Translations under genes and position numbers: made by a program | In this document: piece by piece, positions 1-8,537 of the stretch | How positions within the stretch are numbered: position 1 is the stretch's first letter | How the letters are laid out: the number at the start of each line of letters is the position of its first letter | The notes under the pieces: model-generated | The model's database searches: none | The model's input: only the letters and a program-made list of their open reading frames with translations | Told to the model about the DNA's origin: nothing | NCBI GenBank assembly: GCA_963662965.1 | Contig: OY759970.1 | Location: 3,348,001 to 3,412,000 of the forward strand | From: DTWD01 sp963662965 | Lineage (GTDB): Bacteria; Acidobacteriota; Vicinamibacteria; Vicinamibacterales; UBA8438 | Direction: 5' to 3' | Length of the DNA: 64,000 nucleotides

Positions 1-164
<164 letters not shown>

Positions 165-1333
165 CTACTTAACCGCCGCCCGGTCGGCGCCGCCTCTCAG
201 TGTCTCGATCTCGCAGGCCACCGGCAGCGTGATCCGGAATCGTGTGCCGCCCTCAGGCCGCGGCGAGACGTCGACCCGACCATCGTGCGCATCGACGATC
301 TTGCGGACGATGGCGAGTCCGAGTCCCGAGCCGCGCGGCTTGGTGGTGAAGAACGGGCTGAAGATCTTTTCCGTCACGTCGGCCGGGATGCCGGGACCGT
401 CGTCGGTCAAGTCAATCATCACGGACCCCGCGCCGTCAGCGAGGTCGAGGGTCCAGACGACATCATCGCTCGGGACGTGTGTCGCGGCAACCGCGACGCG
501 GCCCGTGCCGCCCAGCGCTTCGAACGCGTTGATCAAGAGGTTGGTGAAGAGCTGCCGTAGCTGCGTGTGGTCCCCTTGGATGTCCGGGAGTCTGTCGTCG
601 ACCGCCGTGGTGATCTCGACCTGACCCCGGGCCTCGTGGCCAATCGTGCGCGCGATCGCGTCGCGCAGCACGTCGGGCACGGACGTCCGCTCGACCTCCA
701 GGCTGATCGGTCTGACGAACTCCAGGACATCGACAACGATCGTGTTTGCGGTCGTCGCTTCGCTGATGATGTCCGACAGGAGCGCCTGCGCGTCATCGGA
801 GTCTGGAACCTGGCGGTTGAGCAATCCCGCGGTGATCTGAATGCCGGCGAGCGGATTCTTGACTTCGTGCGCGATCGCGGCCGCCATCTCGCCGAGCGCG
901 GCAAGGCGATCACGTAGCCGGTCACGTTCCGCCAGTTGCTCGACACGGGTCAGGTCCTTGAAGAAGAGCGCCGCGCCGCTGACCATCGCCGTCGATGATG
1001 CGAGACAGGGTGTAACCGATGACGCGCCCCGATCGCCGGAGTCTCAGCTCCGCGCGGTTGGGCAGGTGGTTGAGGTCGAACGCATCAGCCAACACTTGGG
1101 TGATTTCGGGGATGTCCCCGAGGACTTCCGCATACGGGCGTCCGAGATCCGACGCCTTGGGCCTGAGTCCGAGCACGCGATACGCCACATTGTTGATGAG
1201 GGCGTATCGTCTCGTTCCGACGAATCGCCAACAGGCCGTTGCGCATGCCCCAGACGAGGTCGCGATAGAACGTCCCCCCGCGTGCTTCGTCGAGCCTCGC
1301 CGGTGGTGGGGTGGCGCCGTCCCAAGTCGGCAC
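165..1333 (-). pseudogene. NtrB/AtoS-like PAS sensor histidine kinase, two frameshifts
   Basis: This is a soluble sensor kinase made of an N-terminal PAS domain, a HisKA domain with an intact H-box (AIAHEVKNPLAG) and a HATPase domain with DDGPGIP and GSGLGLAI boxes. It would phosphorylate the adjacent sigma-54 activator. The start is probably the GTG at 1333, since an in-frame stop lies just upstream. The protein is split over three frames: FYRDLVWGMRNGLLAIRRNE joins AYRVLGLRPKASDLGRPYAE near 1200, and YTLSRIIDGDG joins GAALFFKDLTRVEQ near 985. Each join needs one base removed. The kinase half (165-986) is open and complete. Either the gene is decayed or two single-base assembly errors are present; the truncated partner favours decay. 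Confidence 0.75.
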
Positions 1334-1404
1334 GCGTCCGCCTCGAGCCTAGTTTGGTCCGCTCATTTCTTCACAATAACGTAACAAAATCGTTCAATTA
1401 CGGT

Positions 1405-1420
1405 GGCAAACCTTGTGCCT
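1405..1420 (-). promoter_or_regulatory. Sigma-54 (-24/-12) promoter
   Basis: Read on the minus strand, the sequence AGGCACAAGGTTTGCC has GGCAC at -24 and TTTGC at -12, with the invariant GG and GC separated by exactly 10 bases. It matches the sigma-54 consensus closely. Transcription would start near 1394, about 60 bases before the kinase start at 1333, so it fits an autoregulated NtrB/NtrC operon. Confidence 0.6.
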
Positions 1421-1486
1421 GTAATTTAGACCTTGTTGTACAACGCCTGGCTAGACAGGAGAGGCCGATACGGAGCGTAAAATGAT

Positions 1487-1517
1487 TACAAATATGTCAT
1501 TCAATTACGAATTTGTA
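1487..1517. promoter_or_regulatory. Dyad, possible upstream activator site
   Basis: TACAAAT at 1487-1493 and ATTTGTA at 1511-1517 form a perfect inverted pair spaced 17 bases apart, in an AT-rich pocket of otherwise GC-rich DNA. It sits about 90-125 bases upstream of the start predicted from the sigma-54 promoter, the usual distance for activator binding. A second small palindrome, GTTGTACAAC, lies at 1435-1444. The rest of 1334-1540 shows no gene. Confidence 0.35.
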
Positions 1518-1540
1518 TTAATCGTCGCGAGGATCGGCCG

Positions 1541-3499
1541 CTAGGAAGGCGAGCCCTCCTCAGCTTCCTTCTGGAGGGCTTCCCACTGATTCATGAGATC
1601 ACCGACCTCCCACATCAACGCCTGATGGCGCTTGATTGCGTCGTCCGCCGCGGCCTGAGCTGCGTAGAAGTCGGGGGCCGACATCTTCGCCTCGAGCGCG
1701 CGGACTGTCTCCTCGCGGGTGGCGATGCGCCGCTCGAGGTCGGCAATTCGCTTCTGTAACGCGTCGAGACGTCGCTGCTGGCGGCGCGTTTCCACCTGCT
1801 GACGTTTGTGCACGGCGGCGTGCTTGCCGACAGACGGTCGGGTGGGGGTGGGCGCGCGCGGCGTCGCCTTTCGTGGGGGTTTCGGTCCGGGCTGCGATTG
1901 AGCCTTGTTCCACCGGAACTCTTCGTAGGTGCCCGGATACATGACGGCGTCACCGCGTCCGATCTCGAGAATCTTCGTGGCGAGGTGGTCGACGAAGTAC
2001 CGATCGTGCGACACGAACATCAGCGTCCCGCCGTAGTCGGTGAGCGCATCGAGCAGGACGTTCGTCGAATCGATGTCGAGGTGATTCGTCGGCTCGTCGA
2101 GGAGCAGCGTATTGGATGGGCGGAGCAGCATCCGTGCCACCGCGAGCCTAGTCCGCTCGCCGCCGGACAGCACGCGGACACGCTTGTAGACGTCGTCTTC
2201 GGTGAAGAGGAAGCCGCCGAGGATATTGCGGATGGCCGGCACCATGTTGACGGGAGAGCTGGTCGCGAGCGTTTCGTATACGGTGAGCGTGGGGTCGAGA
2301 CGGGCCGCCTCGTCCTGCGCGAAGTACTGCGTGACGACGTGGTGTCCTTCGTGTCGAGCGCCGGCGTCGGGCGCTTCGACACCAGCGAGCATGCGCATCA
2401 GCGTCGATTTGCCGGTGCCGTTCGGACCGACGAGCCCCACGCGATCGCCGCGCGCGATGTGAACGTTGGCTCGCGCAAACACCCGAATGTCGCCATAGGC
2501 CTTGGCCACGTCGTGGAGCTCGACCACCGTCCGACCGCTCTTCGCACTTATGGGAAACGTGAAGTGGACGCGTTTGCGCTCCGGCGGCACCTCGATCGGG
2601 GTCACCTTCTCGAGCATCTTAATCCGGCTCTGGACCTGCTTGGCCTTCGTCGCCTGATAGCGGAATCGACCGATGAACATGCGCATCCGCGCGATGTCCT
2701 CGTCTTGTCGTCGCTTCGCCGCGCGGAGGCGGGCGACGCGCTCCTCACGTTCGACCATGTAGCCGCTATACGTGCCGGGGTACGTCGTGAGCGTTCGCAT
2801 GCCGATCTCGGCGATGGCGGTGACGACGCTGTCGAGAAAAAAGCGATCGTGGGAGACTAGGACCACCGCATGCGGGTATCCGACCAGAAACTCTTCCAGC
2901 CAGTTGCGCGCTTCGAGGTCGAGATGGTTGGTCGGTTCGTCGAGGAGCAGCAGCCCCGGGCGTTGGAGGAGGAGCTTGGCGAGCGCGATCCGCATTTGCC
3001 ATCCACCGGAGAAGTGCTCGGTCGGTCGCGCGAGGTCGTCGGTCGAGAAGCCGAGGCCGCGGAGGACCATGCCGACTTTCGCTTCGATCCCGTACCCATC
3101 TTGATCGTGGAACGTATACTGGACCTCGCTGTAGCGTGCGAGCACAGCGTCATGTTCGGCTGCGGAGAGGCCAGTGTCGCCCAGTTGGTGCTCGAGCGCG
3201 CGCATCTCCTGTTGGAGGGCCAGCAACGCGTCGAACGCGTGGCTCGCCTCGTCGTGCAGCGTTCTCCCCTCGTGGGTCAGTCCGTCTTGCGGGAGATAGC
3301 CGACCGTGAGGTCGCCCGCGCGAGCGATTTCGCCGGCGTCTGCCTCGACGTCGCCGGCCATGATCCTGAGCAGGGTTGTCTTCCCTACGCCATTCGGCCC
3401 GCACAGACCGACGCGCTGGCCGGCCTGGATATGCCAGGTGACCTGGTCGAACAGGATGCGGTCGCCGAACGCTTTGTGTAGGCCGGAGAGCTGGATCAC
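1541..3499 (-). CDS. ABC-F family ribosome-associated ATPase
   Basis: This is a soluble protein of 652 residues with two ABC ATPase domains in tandem and no membrane segment. The first domain has Walker A GPNGVGKT at residues 34-41, a signature FSGGWQMR and Walker B LLLLDEPTNHLD. The second has GPNGTGKS, LSGGERTR and LLLDEPTNHLD. The linker between them is charged. The C-terminus (about residues 530-640) is basic and then forms a heptad-rich coiled coil, as in Uup and YheS. ABC-F proteins bind the ribosomal E site and relieve stalled translation; some members give antibiotic protection. The GTG start at 3499 overlaps the stop of the upstream HTH/receiver gene by one base, so the two are probably translated together. 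The exact subfamily is not certain. Confidence 0.9.
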   Translation of the reverse strand: MIQLSGLHKAFGDRILFDQVTWHIQAGQRVGLCGPNGVGKTTLLRIMAGDVEADAGEIARAGDLTVGYLPQDGLTHEGRTLHDEASHAFDALLALQQEMRALEHQLGDTGLSAAEHDAVLARYSEVQYTFHDQDGYGIEAKVGMVLRGLGFSTDDLARPTEHFSGGWQMRIALAKLLLQRPGLLLLDEPTNHLDLEARNWLEEFLVGYPHAVVLVSHDRFFLDSVVTAIAEIGMRTLTTYPGTYSGYMVEREERVARLRAAKRRQDEDIARMRMFIGRFRYQATKAKQVQSRIKMLEKVTPIEVPPERKRVHFTFPISAKSGRTVVELHDVAKAYGDIRVFARANVHIARGDRVGLVGPNGTGKSTLMRMLAGVEAPDAGARHEGHHVVTQYFAQDEAARLDPTLTVYETLATSSPVNMVPAIRNILGGFLFTEDDVYKRVRVLSGGERTRLAVARMLLRPSNTLLLDEPTNHLDIDSTNVLLDALTDYGGTLMFVSHDRYFVDHLATKILEIGRGDAVMYPGTYEEFRWNKAQSQPGPKPPRKATPRAPTPTRPSVGKHAAVHKRQQVETRRQQRRLDALQKRIADLERRIATREETVRALEAKMSAPDFYAAQAAADDAIKRHQALMWEVGDLMNQWEALQKEAEEGSPS

Positions 3500-4089
3500 T
3501 AGCCGAGCGCTTTGGCCGCGACCGCCAGTACCTTGGGCACCTTGAACGGCTTGGTGAGGTAGCCGGCGACTCCGAGATTTGCCGCTTCGATGGCGCTCGC
3601 TTCGGTGGAGAATCCGGTGATGATGATGACCGGGATATCGGTCCTCAGCCGTCGCGCCTCGTGGATGACGGTCAAGCCGTCCATGCCAGGCATCTTCAGA
3701 TCGGCGATCAGCAGGTCATAGCCGAAGAGCCGCATTCGCTCGAGCGCCGCCCGTCCATCCTGCGCGACATCGACATCGTATTCCGCCAGCGCGAGTGTCT
3801 TTGACAGGAGATCGCGAATGCTCGCTTCATCGTCGACGACGAGCACGCGTGGCCGCGACTCCGACGCGGGCTCTGATGTGGCCGTTGCGGCGGCCGAGAC
3901 GGCAGGCTGGACACTGCGGGTGCACTGGCTCTCGAGCCAGGCATCGATGTCGGCCTTACGAAATCGCCACTGGCGACCGACACGCACCGCCGGGATCTTT
4001 CCCGCCTTGATAAGGCGGTAGACCGTGCGCAAGTTCACCTGGAGGTACTCGAGAACCTCTTCAGTGGTTAGGAACGCTTCGTCAATCAT
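3499..4089 (-). CDS. Excisionase/MerR-type HTH fused to a response-regulator receiver
   Basis: The N-terminus (about residues 6-55: FLTTEEVLEYLQVNLRTVYR followed by GKIPAVRVGRQWRF) is a small winged HTH of the excisionase/BldC type. After a short Ala/Ser-rich linker the C-terminus (about residues 80-196) is a CheY-like receiver with VVDDE, the phospho-acceptor Asp in LLIADLKMPGMDG, the conserved Thr in IITGFS and the Lys in LTKPF. The DNA-binding domain precedes the receiver, the reverse of most response regulators. The gene lies 16 bases after a histidine kinase gene and overlaps the ABC-F start, so the three are probably one operon. The target is not known. Confidence 0.85.
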   Translation of the reverse strand: MIDEAFLTTEEVLEYLQVNLRTVYRLIKAGKIPAVRVGRQWRFRKADIDAWLESQCTRSVQPAVSAAATATSEPASESRPRVLVVDDEASIRDLLSKTLALAEYDVDVAQDGRAALERMRLFGYDLLIADLKMPGMDGLTVIHEARRLRTDIPVIIITGFSTEASAIEAANLGVAGYLTKPFKVPKVLAVAAKALG

Positions 4090-4105
4090 CCGCGGGAGAC
4101 CGGCC

Positions 4106-5422
4106 TCACTTTAGCGAATTCTTTCTACTCTTGCCACTCGGTAGGCCCGGGATCGGGAGCGTGATGGTGAAGACCGCCCCGCCCCGCCGGTCGTTCGACG
4201 CGGTGATCGCACCGCCGAGACCGCTGATGAGACCGTATGCGATGGCGAGCCCCAGACCCGTACCTTCGCCGACCGACCGTGTCGTGTAGAACGGCTCGAA
4301 CACGTGGGGCAACGCGTCTGGCGCAATGCCGGGTCCGGTGTCGCGGATGCGAAGCGTCGCGCGGCGCTGTCGCGGTCTGTAGCGCGTGGCGATCTCGATT
4401 CGGCGGCGGCGGCGGTCGCGGACCGCGAGCTCCGCATTGCTGAGCACGCTGAGGACCGCTTGGCGGAGCAGCATCGGTTCGGCCGCCACGCGGGGCATCG
4501 CCGCGTCGAGGGTCGTCACCACCTCGATGCCGGCCGGCCGACGTCCACCCTGTCCGACCGCCAGCGCCCGTTTCACCCCGGCGTGGAGGCTCACGGGCCG
4601 GCTGGTCAACGGGCGTGCTCCACTGAACGTCAGCAAGTTCCGGATGATCTGCGCCGCGCGTTCCGCCTCTCTGGCGATGGTCTTGGCGTCGCGCGTCGCG
4701 CTCTTCGACAACGGCTCGGTTGCCCGAAGGAGGTCAATATGGCCAACGATGGCCTGCAGCGGGTTGTTGATTTCATCAGCGATTCCGCCGACGAACTGCC
4801 CGAGCGCGGCCAGTTTCTCCGACTGCGCGAGGCGTTCGCGGAGTGCCGTGCGCTCGGCCTCGAGGCGGGTGCGTTCGGTGACATCGTGCGCAACCAGCAC
4901 GACGCCGGCGGGGCTGACCGTCTGACGGCTGACGCGACTGAGCGTGACCGAGAAGGTGCCACCGAGCCGCTCGTCGTCGGTCTCGCGGGCCGGCACGACC
5001 TCGGACCCGCCAGCCTCATGCAGCGAGGTGACCCACTGGCAAATCTGAGGTCCGAGCAGGTCATGCAGCGACTGGCTGCGGACGGTGTCGAGCGTGCCGC
5101 CGGTGCGCATGACGAACGCCCGGTTGGCGAGCATGATTCGCAGCTTCGAGTCGCACACGGCCACCAAGTCCACGGTCGAGTCGAAGATGTTTTCCAGCTC
5201 CTGGCGTGCCTCGATCACGCCATGGAGCAGGTGAACGTTCTCGATGGCGAGTGAGATCTCGGCGCCAAGCTCGACGGCGTACGACAGGAGAGCCGCGTCG
5301 CTCCATGCCGCGTGTCGGACGCGATCGATGACGACCGACCCGAGCGCGCGCCGTCGCCCGCGGAGCGGGATAAGCACCGCGCGCCCGCCGGTCCGCGCCG
5401 GCCCCGGCGTGGCGAGACGCAC
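4106..5422 (-). CDS. GAF-PAS histidine kinase lacking the H-box His; 5' end damaged
   Basis: Domain order is a partial GAF (about residues 1-70), PAS (about 72-190), dimerisation helix pair (about 200-265) and HATPase (about 300-425, DTGPGIA and GEGTGLGLAI). It has no membrane segment. The H-box reads GIADEINNPLQ: codon 4775-4777 is GAT (Asp) where family members have His, so the phospho-acceptor is absent. The GAF domain is short. Upstream sense-like sequence lies in other frames: TELHSL preceded by a possible ATG at 5552, then ADERLLAVHGFHA. Rejoining these would need two single-base changes near 5520 and 5425. The GTG at 5422 is therefore only the start of the longest open frame. It probably once signalled to the HTH/receiver protein directly downstream. 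Confidence 0.7.
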   Translation of the reverse strand: MRLATPGPARTGGRAVLIPLRGRRRALGSVVIDRVRHAAWSDAALLSYAVELGAEISLAIENVHLLHGVIEARQELENIFDSTVDLVAVCDSKLRIMLANRAFVMRTGGTLDTVRSQSLHDLLGPQICQWVTSLHEAGGSEVVPARETDDERLGGTFSVTLSRVSRQTVSPAGVVLVAHDVTERTRLEAERTALRERLAQSEKLAALGQFVGGIADEINNPLQAIVGHIDLLRATEPLSKSATRDAKTIAREAERAAQIIRNLLTFSGARPLTSRPVSLHAGVKRALAVGQGGRRPAGIEVVTTLDAAMPRVAAEPMLLRQAVLSVLSNAELAVRDRRRRRIEIATRYRPRQRRATLRIRDTGPGIAPDALPHVFEPFYTTRSVGEGTGLGLAIAYGLISGLGGAITASNDRRGGAVFTITLPIPGLPSGKSRKNSLK

Positions 5423-5739
5423 CTTGGCGCGTGAAACCCGTGCACGGCGAGGAGGCGTTCATCGGCGGTGTCGACCCGCGTGCGTTTGGGAGGAGTGGTC
5501 GCAGACGTGGCGGTCAGCACAAGCTGTGGAGCTCGGTCGGGATGGCTGCCATGGTGAGCCTGGCCTTGGGCCGGGGCAGAGTATGTCGCCTACGGGTCCG
5601 TAACTCATTTGAAAACAACGTGTTGTCATCATGGCCGCCGCCGCCGACCATGCAGGTCGATCGCTCGTCTAATCTAGTGGTGTGTCCCCGTTGAGGTCGC
5701 GGGGGGAGACGATCACTGGGGAGTGAGCTGACACACGAC

Positions 5740-6381
5740 GTGGGCGCGGCGACAGAGGCGACGGACGAGGAGCTGGCCGCACTGGCTGCCGGCGGCGACA
5801 CCGAGGTGTTCAACCAGCTCGTCGTCCGTTGGGAGCGCCAGATTTTCGCGCTCGCGTACCGAACGCTCGGGCGCGAGGAAGACGCCCGCGACGTCTGTCA
5901 GGACGCGTTCCTCCGTGCATTCCGTGCGATCAAGGGCGTTAAGGGAGAGGCGAAGTTCTCGTCCTGGCTCTATCGCATCGCCCTGAACCTCTGTCGAGAC
6001 TCGGTGCGGAAGCAGCGCCGAACGCCCGTGGCGCAGCTGTCTGACGAAGCCGAGCTCGAGCAGCGAATCGATCAGGCGGTCTCGCTCCCACGTGAGACGG
6101 TCGAGGAGCTCATTGTTCGTCGCGATCTCGGGCGGGCGGTCGAGCAATTGATGGCGACACTGCCCCCCGAGCAGCGCACCGTGATTGTGCTGAAGGAGTA
6201 CCACGGTCTGACATTTCAAGAGATCGCGGACCTGCAGGAGTGTCCGCTCAGTACGGTGAAGACGCGGCTCTACCAAGGGTTGAGTGTGCTCCGGCGTCAG
6301 CTGGAGGAGCACGGTCTCGGCATGACCGCCGCTATTCCGGGGCAGCGAGTCCCGTATCCGCGCATCGCGCGCGAGCAGTGA
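5740..6381 (+). CDS. ECF-family RNA polymerase sigma factor
   Basis: At 213 residues it has sigma region 2 (about residues 20-90, with the DARDVCQDAFLRAFRAI core and a FSSWLYRIALNLCRD region 2.4) and region 4 (about 130-185, LPPEQRTVIVLKEYHGLTF followed by the HTH IADLQECPLSTVKTRLYQG). This is the RpoE-like ECF layout. It would direct transcription of an envelope or stress regulon until sequestered by its anti-sigma factor, which begins 9 bases downstream. The GTG start at 5740 has a GGGGAG about 15 bases upstream, a rather long spacing; an in-frame stop at 5692 limits alternatives. The following two or three genes are probably in the same operon. Confidence 0.9.
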   Translation: MGAATEATDEELAALAAGGDTEVFNQLVVRWERQIFALAYRTLGREEDARDVCQDAFLRAFRAIKGVKGEAKFSSWLYRIALNLCRDSVRKQRRTPVAQLSDEAELEQRIDQAVSLPRETVEELIVRRDLGRAVEQLMATLPPEQRTVIVLKEYHGLTFQEIADLQECPLSTVKTRLYQGLSVLRRQLEEHGLGMTAAIPGQRVPYPRIAREQ

Positions 6382-6390
6382 GGACGTCCA

Positions 6391-7116
6391 GTGTCTGATT
6401 CTGATTCTAATTATGACCGGCCCTGTCTAGACCAAGAGACGCTCGTGGCATACGCGTACGGGGAGTGCGAGCCCTGGGAGCGCGAGCGAGTTGATGCGCA
6501 TCTCGACACCTGCGCATCGTGCGCCGAGACGCTACAGTCATTCTGGGCAGTGCGTGGGGCACTCGGCGAGTGGACGGTGCCCGACACCAGACTGGGGTTC
6601 CGCATCGTCGCGGACACGTCGGCGCCGCTGACGGATGACCCGAGTCGGTCATGGTGGCCCGAGGCGTTCGCGCCAGCGTGGAGTCTTGCGCTTGCGGCGA
6701 CGCTGGTCATCGTCGTGGCGGCGGCGGTGGCGAGCGTCGAGCTTCGCTATGACGAATCCGGCTTCGTCTTCCGGATGGGATGGGCGGCGGAGGCGGCTGC
6801 CGACCGGACGGCGCCCGCGGAAGCCCCCGGGCGCGCGGACCTGAACGCCCTGGAGCAAACGCTTCGCGCGGAGCTCGTATCGTCGTCGTCCGCACCGCCG
6901 GACCTGGTCGGCTCGGATGGGCTCCGTCGAGAGATGCTGGCACTCATTCAGCAAAGCGAACGACGCCAGCAGCAGGAATTCGCATCGAGGTTGATTACGC
7001 TCGCACAGGAGTTCGAACCTCCAGCGGCGCGAAGACCAATTGCGTGTACGGCAGGACGTGGACAGTCTGACGGACTACGTCGTGCGTGTCGTGGGCCGCT
7101 AGGCCCGGTAGGGTGA
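6391..7116 (+). CDS. Zinc-binding anti-sigma factor, likely frameshift near the 3' end
   Basis: The N-terminus carries the ZAS-type zinc motif (HLDTCASC, about residues 42-49, with an upstream Cys), which clamps the sigma factor. One membrane helix follows (about residues 105-125, LALAATLVIVVAAAVASV), and then a periplasmic tail rich in Gln and Arg. From about 7015 the annotated frame loses the local codon pattern. A +1 frame reads RREDQLRVRQDVDSL then TDYVVRVVGR and stops at 7100-7102, with the G/C third positions expected here. One extra base near 7017 would explain this. The domain that matters for sigma binding is unaffected. Confidence 0.8.
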   Translation: MSDSDSNYDRPCLDQETLVAYAYGECEPWERERVDAHLDTCASCAETLQSFWAVRGALGEWTVPDTRLGFRIVADTSAPLTDDPSRSWWPEAFAPAWSLALAATLVIVVAAAVASVELRYDESGFVFRMGWAAEAAADRTAPAEAPGRADLNALEQTLRAELVSSSSAPPDLVGSDGLRREMLALIQQSERRQQQEFASRLITLAQEFEPPAARRPIACTAGRGQSDGLRRACRGPLGPVG

Positions 7117-7119
7117 AAA

Positions 7120-7932
7120 ATGACCAAGGGAATCGTGACGGCGGCCATCATGGGCGCGGTGCTGACGGTCGGCGTGCCGGCGGCGGCGCAGACCACTGGA
7201 ACCGTCAGTGGGCGCGACCGAGCGGCCTACGACGCATTGATCACCGAGCTCGCGACGATGGAGGAGGTGCTGGTTCGCACGGTGAATCGCAGCGCCCGCG
7301 ACGTCGAGCAACGGCTCCCGTCGTCCATGTCGGGGGTCGTGCTGTTCGCCGGACCGACACAGGTGCGCGGCTTCCGGCTGGTGGACTACGGCGTGTTCTT
7401 CGACGTGGAGTATCCGGTGCTGCGTCGCACGATTCTTTGGTCGATGCAGATGCTGGAGTCGAACCTTGAGGCCGATTTCCGCATGCTGCAGCGTCGGATG
7501 GAGCAGTTCGCCGACCTCCCGTCGCTTGAGCGTCTGTTGCGCGACGGCGAGCCGAACCGACGACCACCGGTGTCGCCGGTCGGGCTTGGCGCCGCCCCCG
7601 ATCGACGCCGTGATCTGGATGTGGACGCGGGTGCCGAGCCAACCCCGGACCCGCCCCGGGCGGAGCCGCCGCGTGTGCCAGCGGCGGATGTGGACGACCT
7701 CTACCGGACCGCGCTCAACACCGCTCTCGTTGACGCGGTGCTGCAGTATGGCGGTGGTCTGGCCGCGTTGCTCGAGCAGGACGAATGGCTGACGGTGACC
7801 GCGCGCGATGTCCGCGCGCGGCGCGGACGCGACAGCACGCTTCGCGTCAAAGCCCGGGACGTCATCGCGCTGCGGGACGGGGATCTGACGATTGACGCAG
7901 CGCGGGCTCGGGTCGACGCCTCGCCCTTCTGA
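7120..7932 (+). CDS. Exported protein of unknown function in the sigma/anti-sigma operon
   Basis: It has a signal peptide (residues 1-24, MTKGIVTAAIMGAVLTVGVP then AAAQ) with a likely cleavage after AAAQ. The mature part is about 245 residues, mostly helical and charged, with a Pro-rich stretch around residues 165-185. I recognise no catalytic motif. It starts shortly after the anti-sigma gene and probably shares its transcript, so it may act in the periplasm in the same response. The name of the family is not known to me. Confidence 0.7.
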   Translation: MTKGIVTAAIMGAVLTVGVPAAAQTTGTVSGRDRAAYDALITELATMEEVLVRTVNRSARDVEQRLPSSMSGVVLFAGPTQVRGFRLVDYGVFFDVEYPVLRRTILWSMQMLESNLEADFRMLQRRMEQFADLPSLERLLRDGEPNRRPPVSPVGLGAAPDRRRDLDVDAGAEPTPDPPRAEPPRVPAADVDDLYRTALNTALVDAVLQYGGGLAALLEQDEWLTVTARDVRARRGRDSTLRVKARDVIALRDGDLTIDAARARVDASPF

Positions 7933-7946
7933 GCTACAATCGCCCC

Positions 7947-8537
7947 ATGGCAGACTGTCGTCGTCGGTGGCCGCCCGGGGTGCTCGCGCCGCTCGTGTCG
8001 CTCGCGTTCATCGCCGGAATGGCGAGCGGGTGCAGCGGGCCGCTCGATGTCCGCACCGCCCTGTCTGTGACCGACATCACGACCGGCTGGCTCGATGTCG
8101 GGCTCGATGATCTTGGTCGCACCAAGCTCGTTCCGACGATCTCATTCCGAATCGAGAACGCGTCCGAGGCCCGGGTACGCACGCTTCAGGTCAACGGCGT
8201 GTTCCGGCGATGCGAAGTCATCTACGAGGGCCAGGCCCCGCCCGAGGAGCCAGTGTCGCCCGCCGATCCCGACGCCGGGACATGCGTGGGCGAAGATCGC
8301 GAGTGGGGCAGTTCGCTGGTCCGCGCCGTCGGTCGCCAAGGGTTCGAGCCAGGCGAGGGCGTGGGACCGTTCACCATGGAAAACAAGCTTGGCTACACCG
8401 GCGAGCAGTCGCGTCCCGAGATGCTGCAGCACCGCGACTTCGTCGATGTGAAGATCGAGCTGTTTGTGAAGCACCGCGCCGAGCGGTGGGCCAAGCTGGG
8501 TGAGTTCTCGATCGAACGGCAGCTACTCACCCAGTGA
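7947..8537 (+). CDS. Putative lipoprotein of unknown function
   Basis: A basic N-terminus (MADCRRRWP) is followed by a hydrophobic segment and a lipobox-like MASGC at about residues 25-29, so it is probably lipid-anchored in the envelope. The rest (about 165 residues) looks like a beta-sandwich with alternating hydrophobic residues (SFRIENASEARVRTLQVNGV) and no visible active site. Its last codons overlap the start of the permease gene by four bases (GTGA), which suggests translational coupling. Function is not assigned. Confidence 0.7.
   Translation: MADCRRRWPPGVLAPLVSLAFIAGMASGCSGPLDVRTALSVTDITTGWLDVGLDDLGRTKLVPTISFRIENASEARVRTLQVNGVFRRCEVIYEGQAPPEEPVSPADPDAGTCVGEDREWGSSLVRAVGRQGFEPGEGVGPFTMENKLGYTGEQSRPEMLQHRDFVDVKIELFVKHRAERWAKLGEFSIERQLLTQ

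Noticed and set aside
5601..5740. ECF-type autoregulated promoter before the sigma factor
   Set aside because: GTAACT and a later GTC are present, but the spacing is about two bases too long for the usual consensus.
7005..7116. Programmed frameshift in the anti-sigma gene
   Set aside because: No slippery heptamer or downstream structure is evident; a simple indel explains it better.
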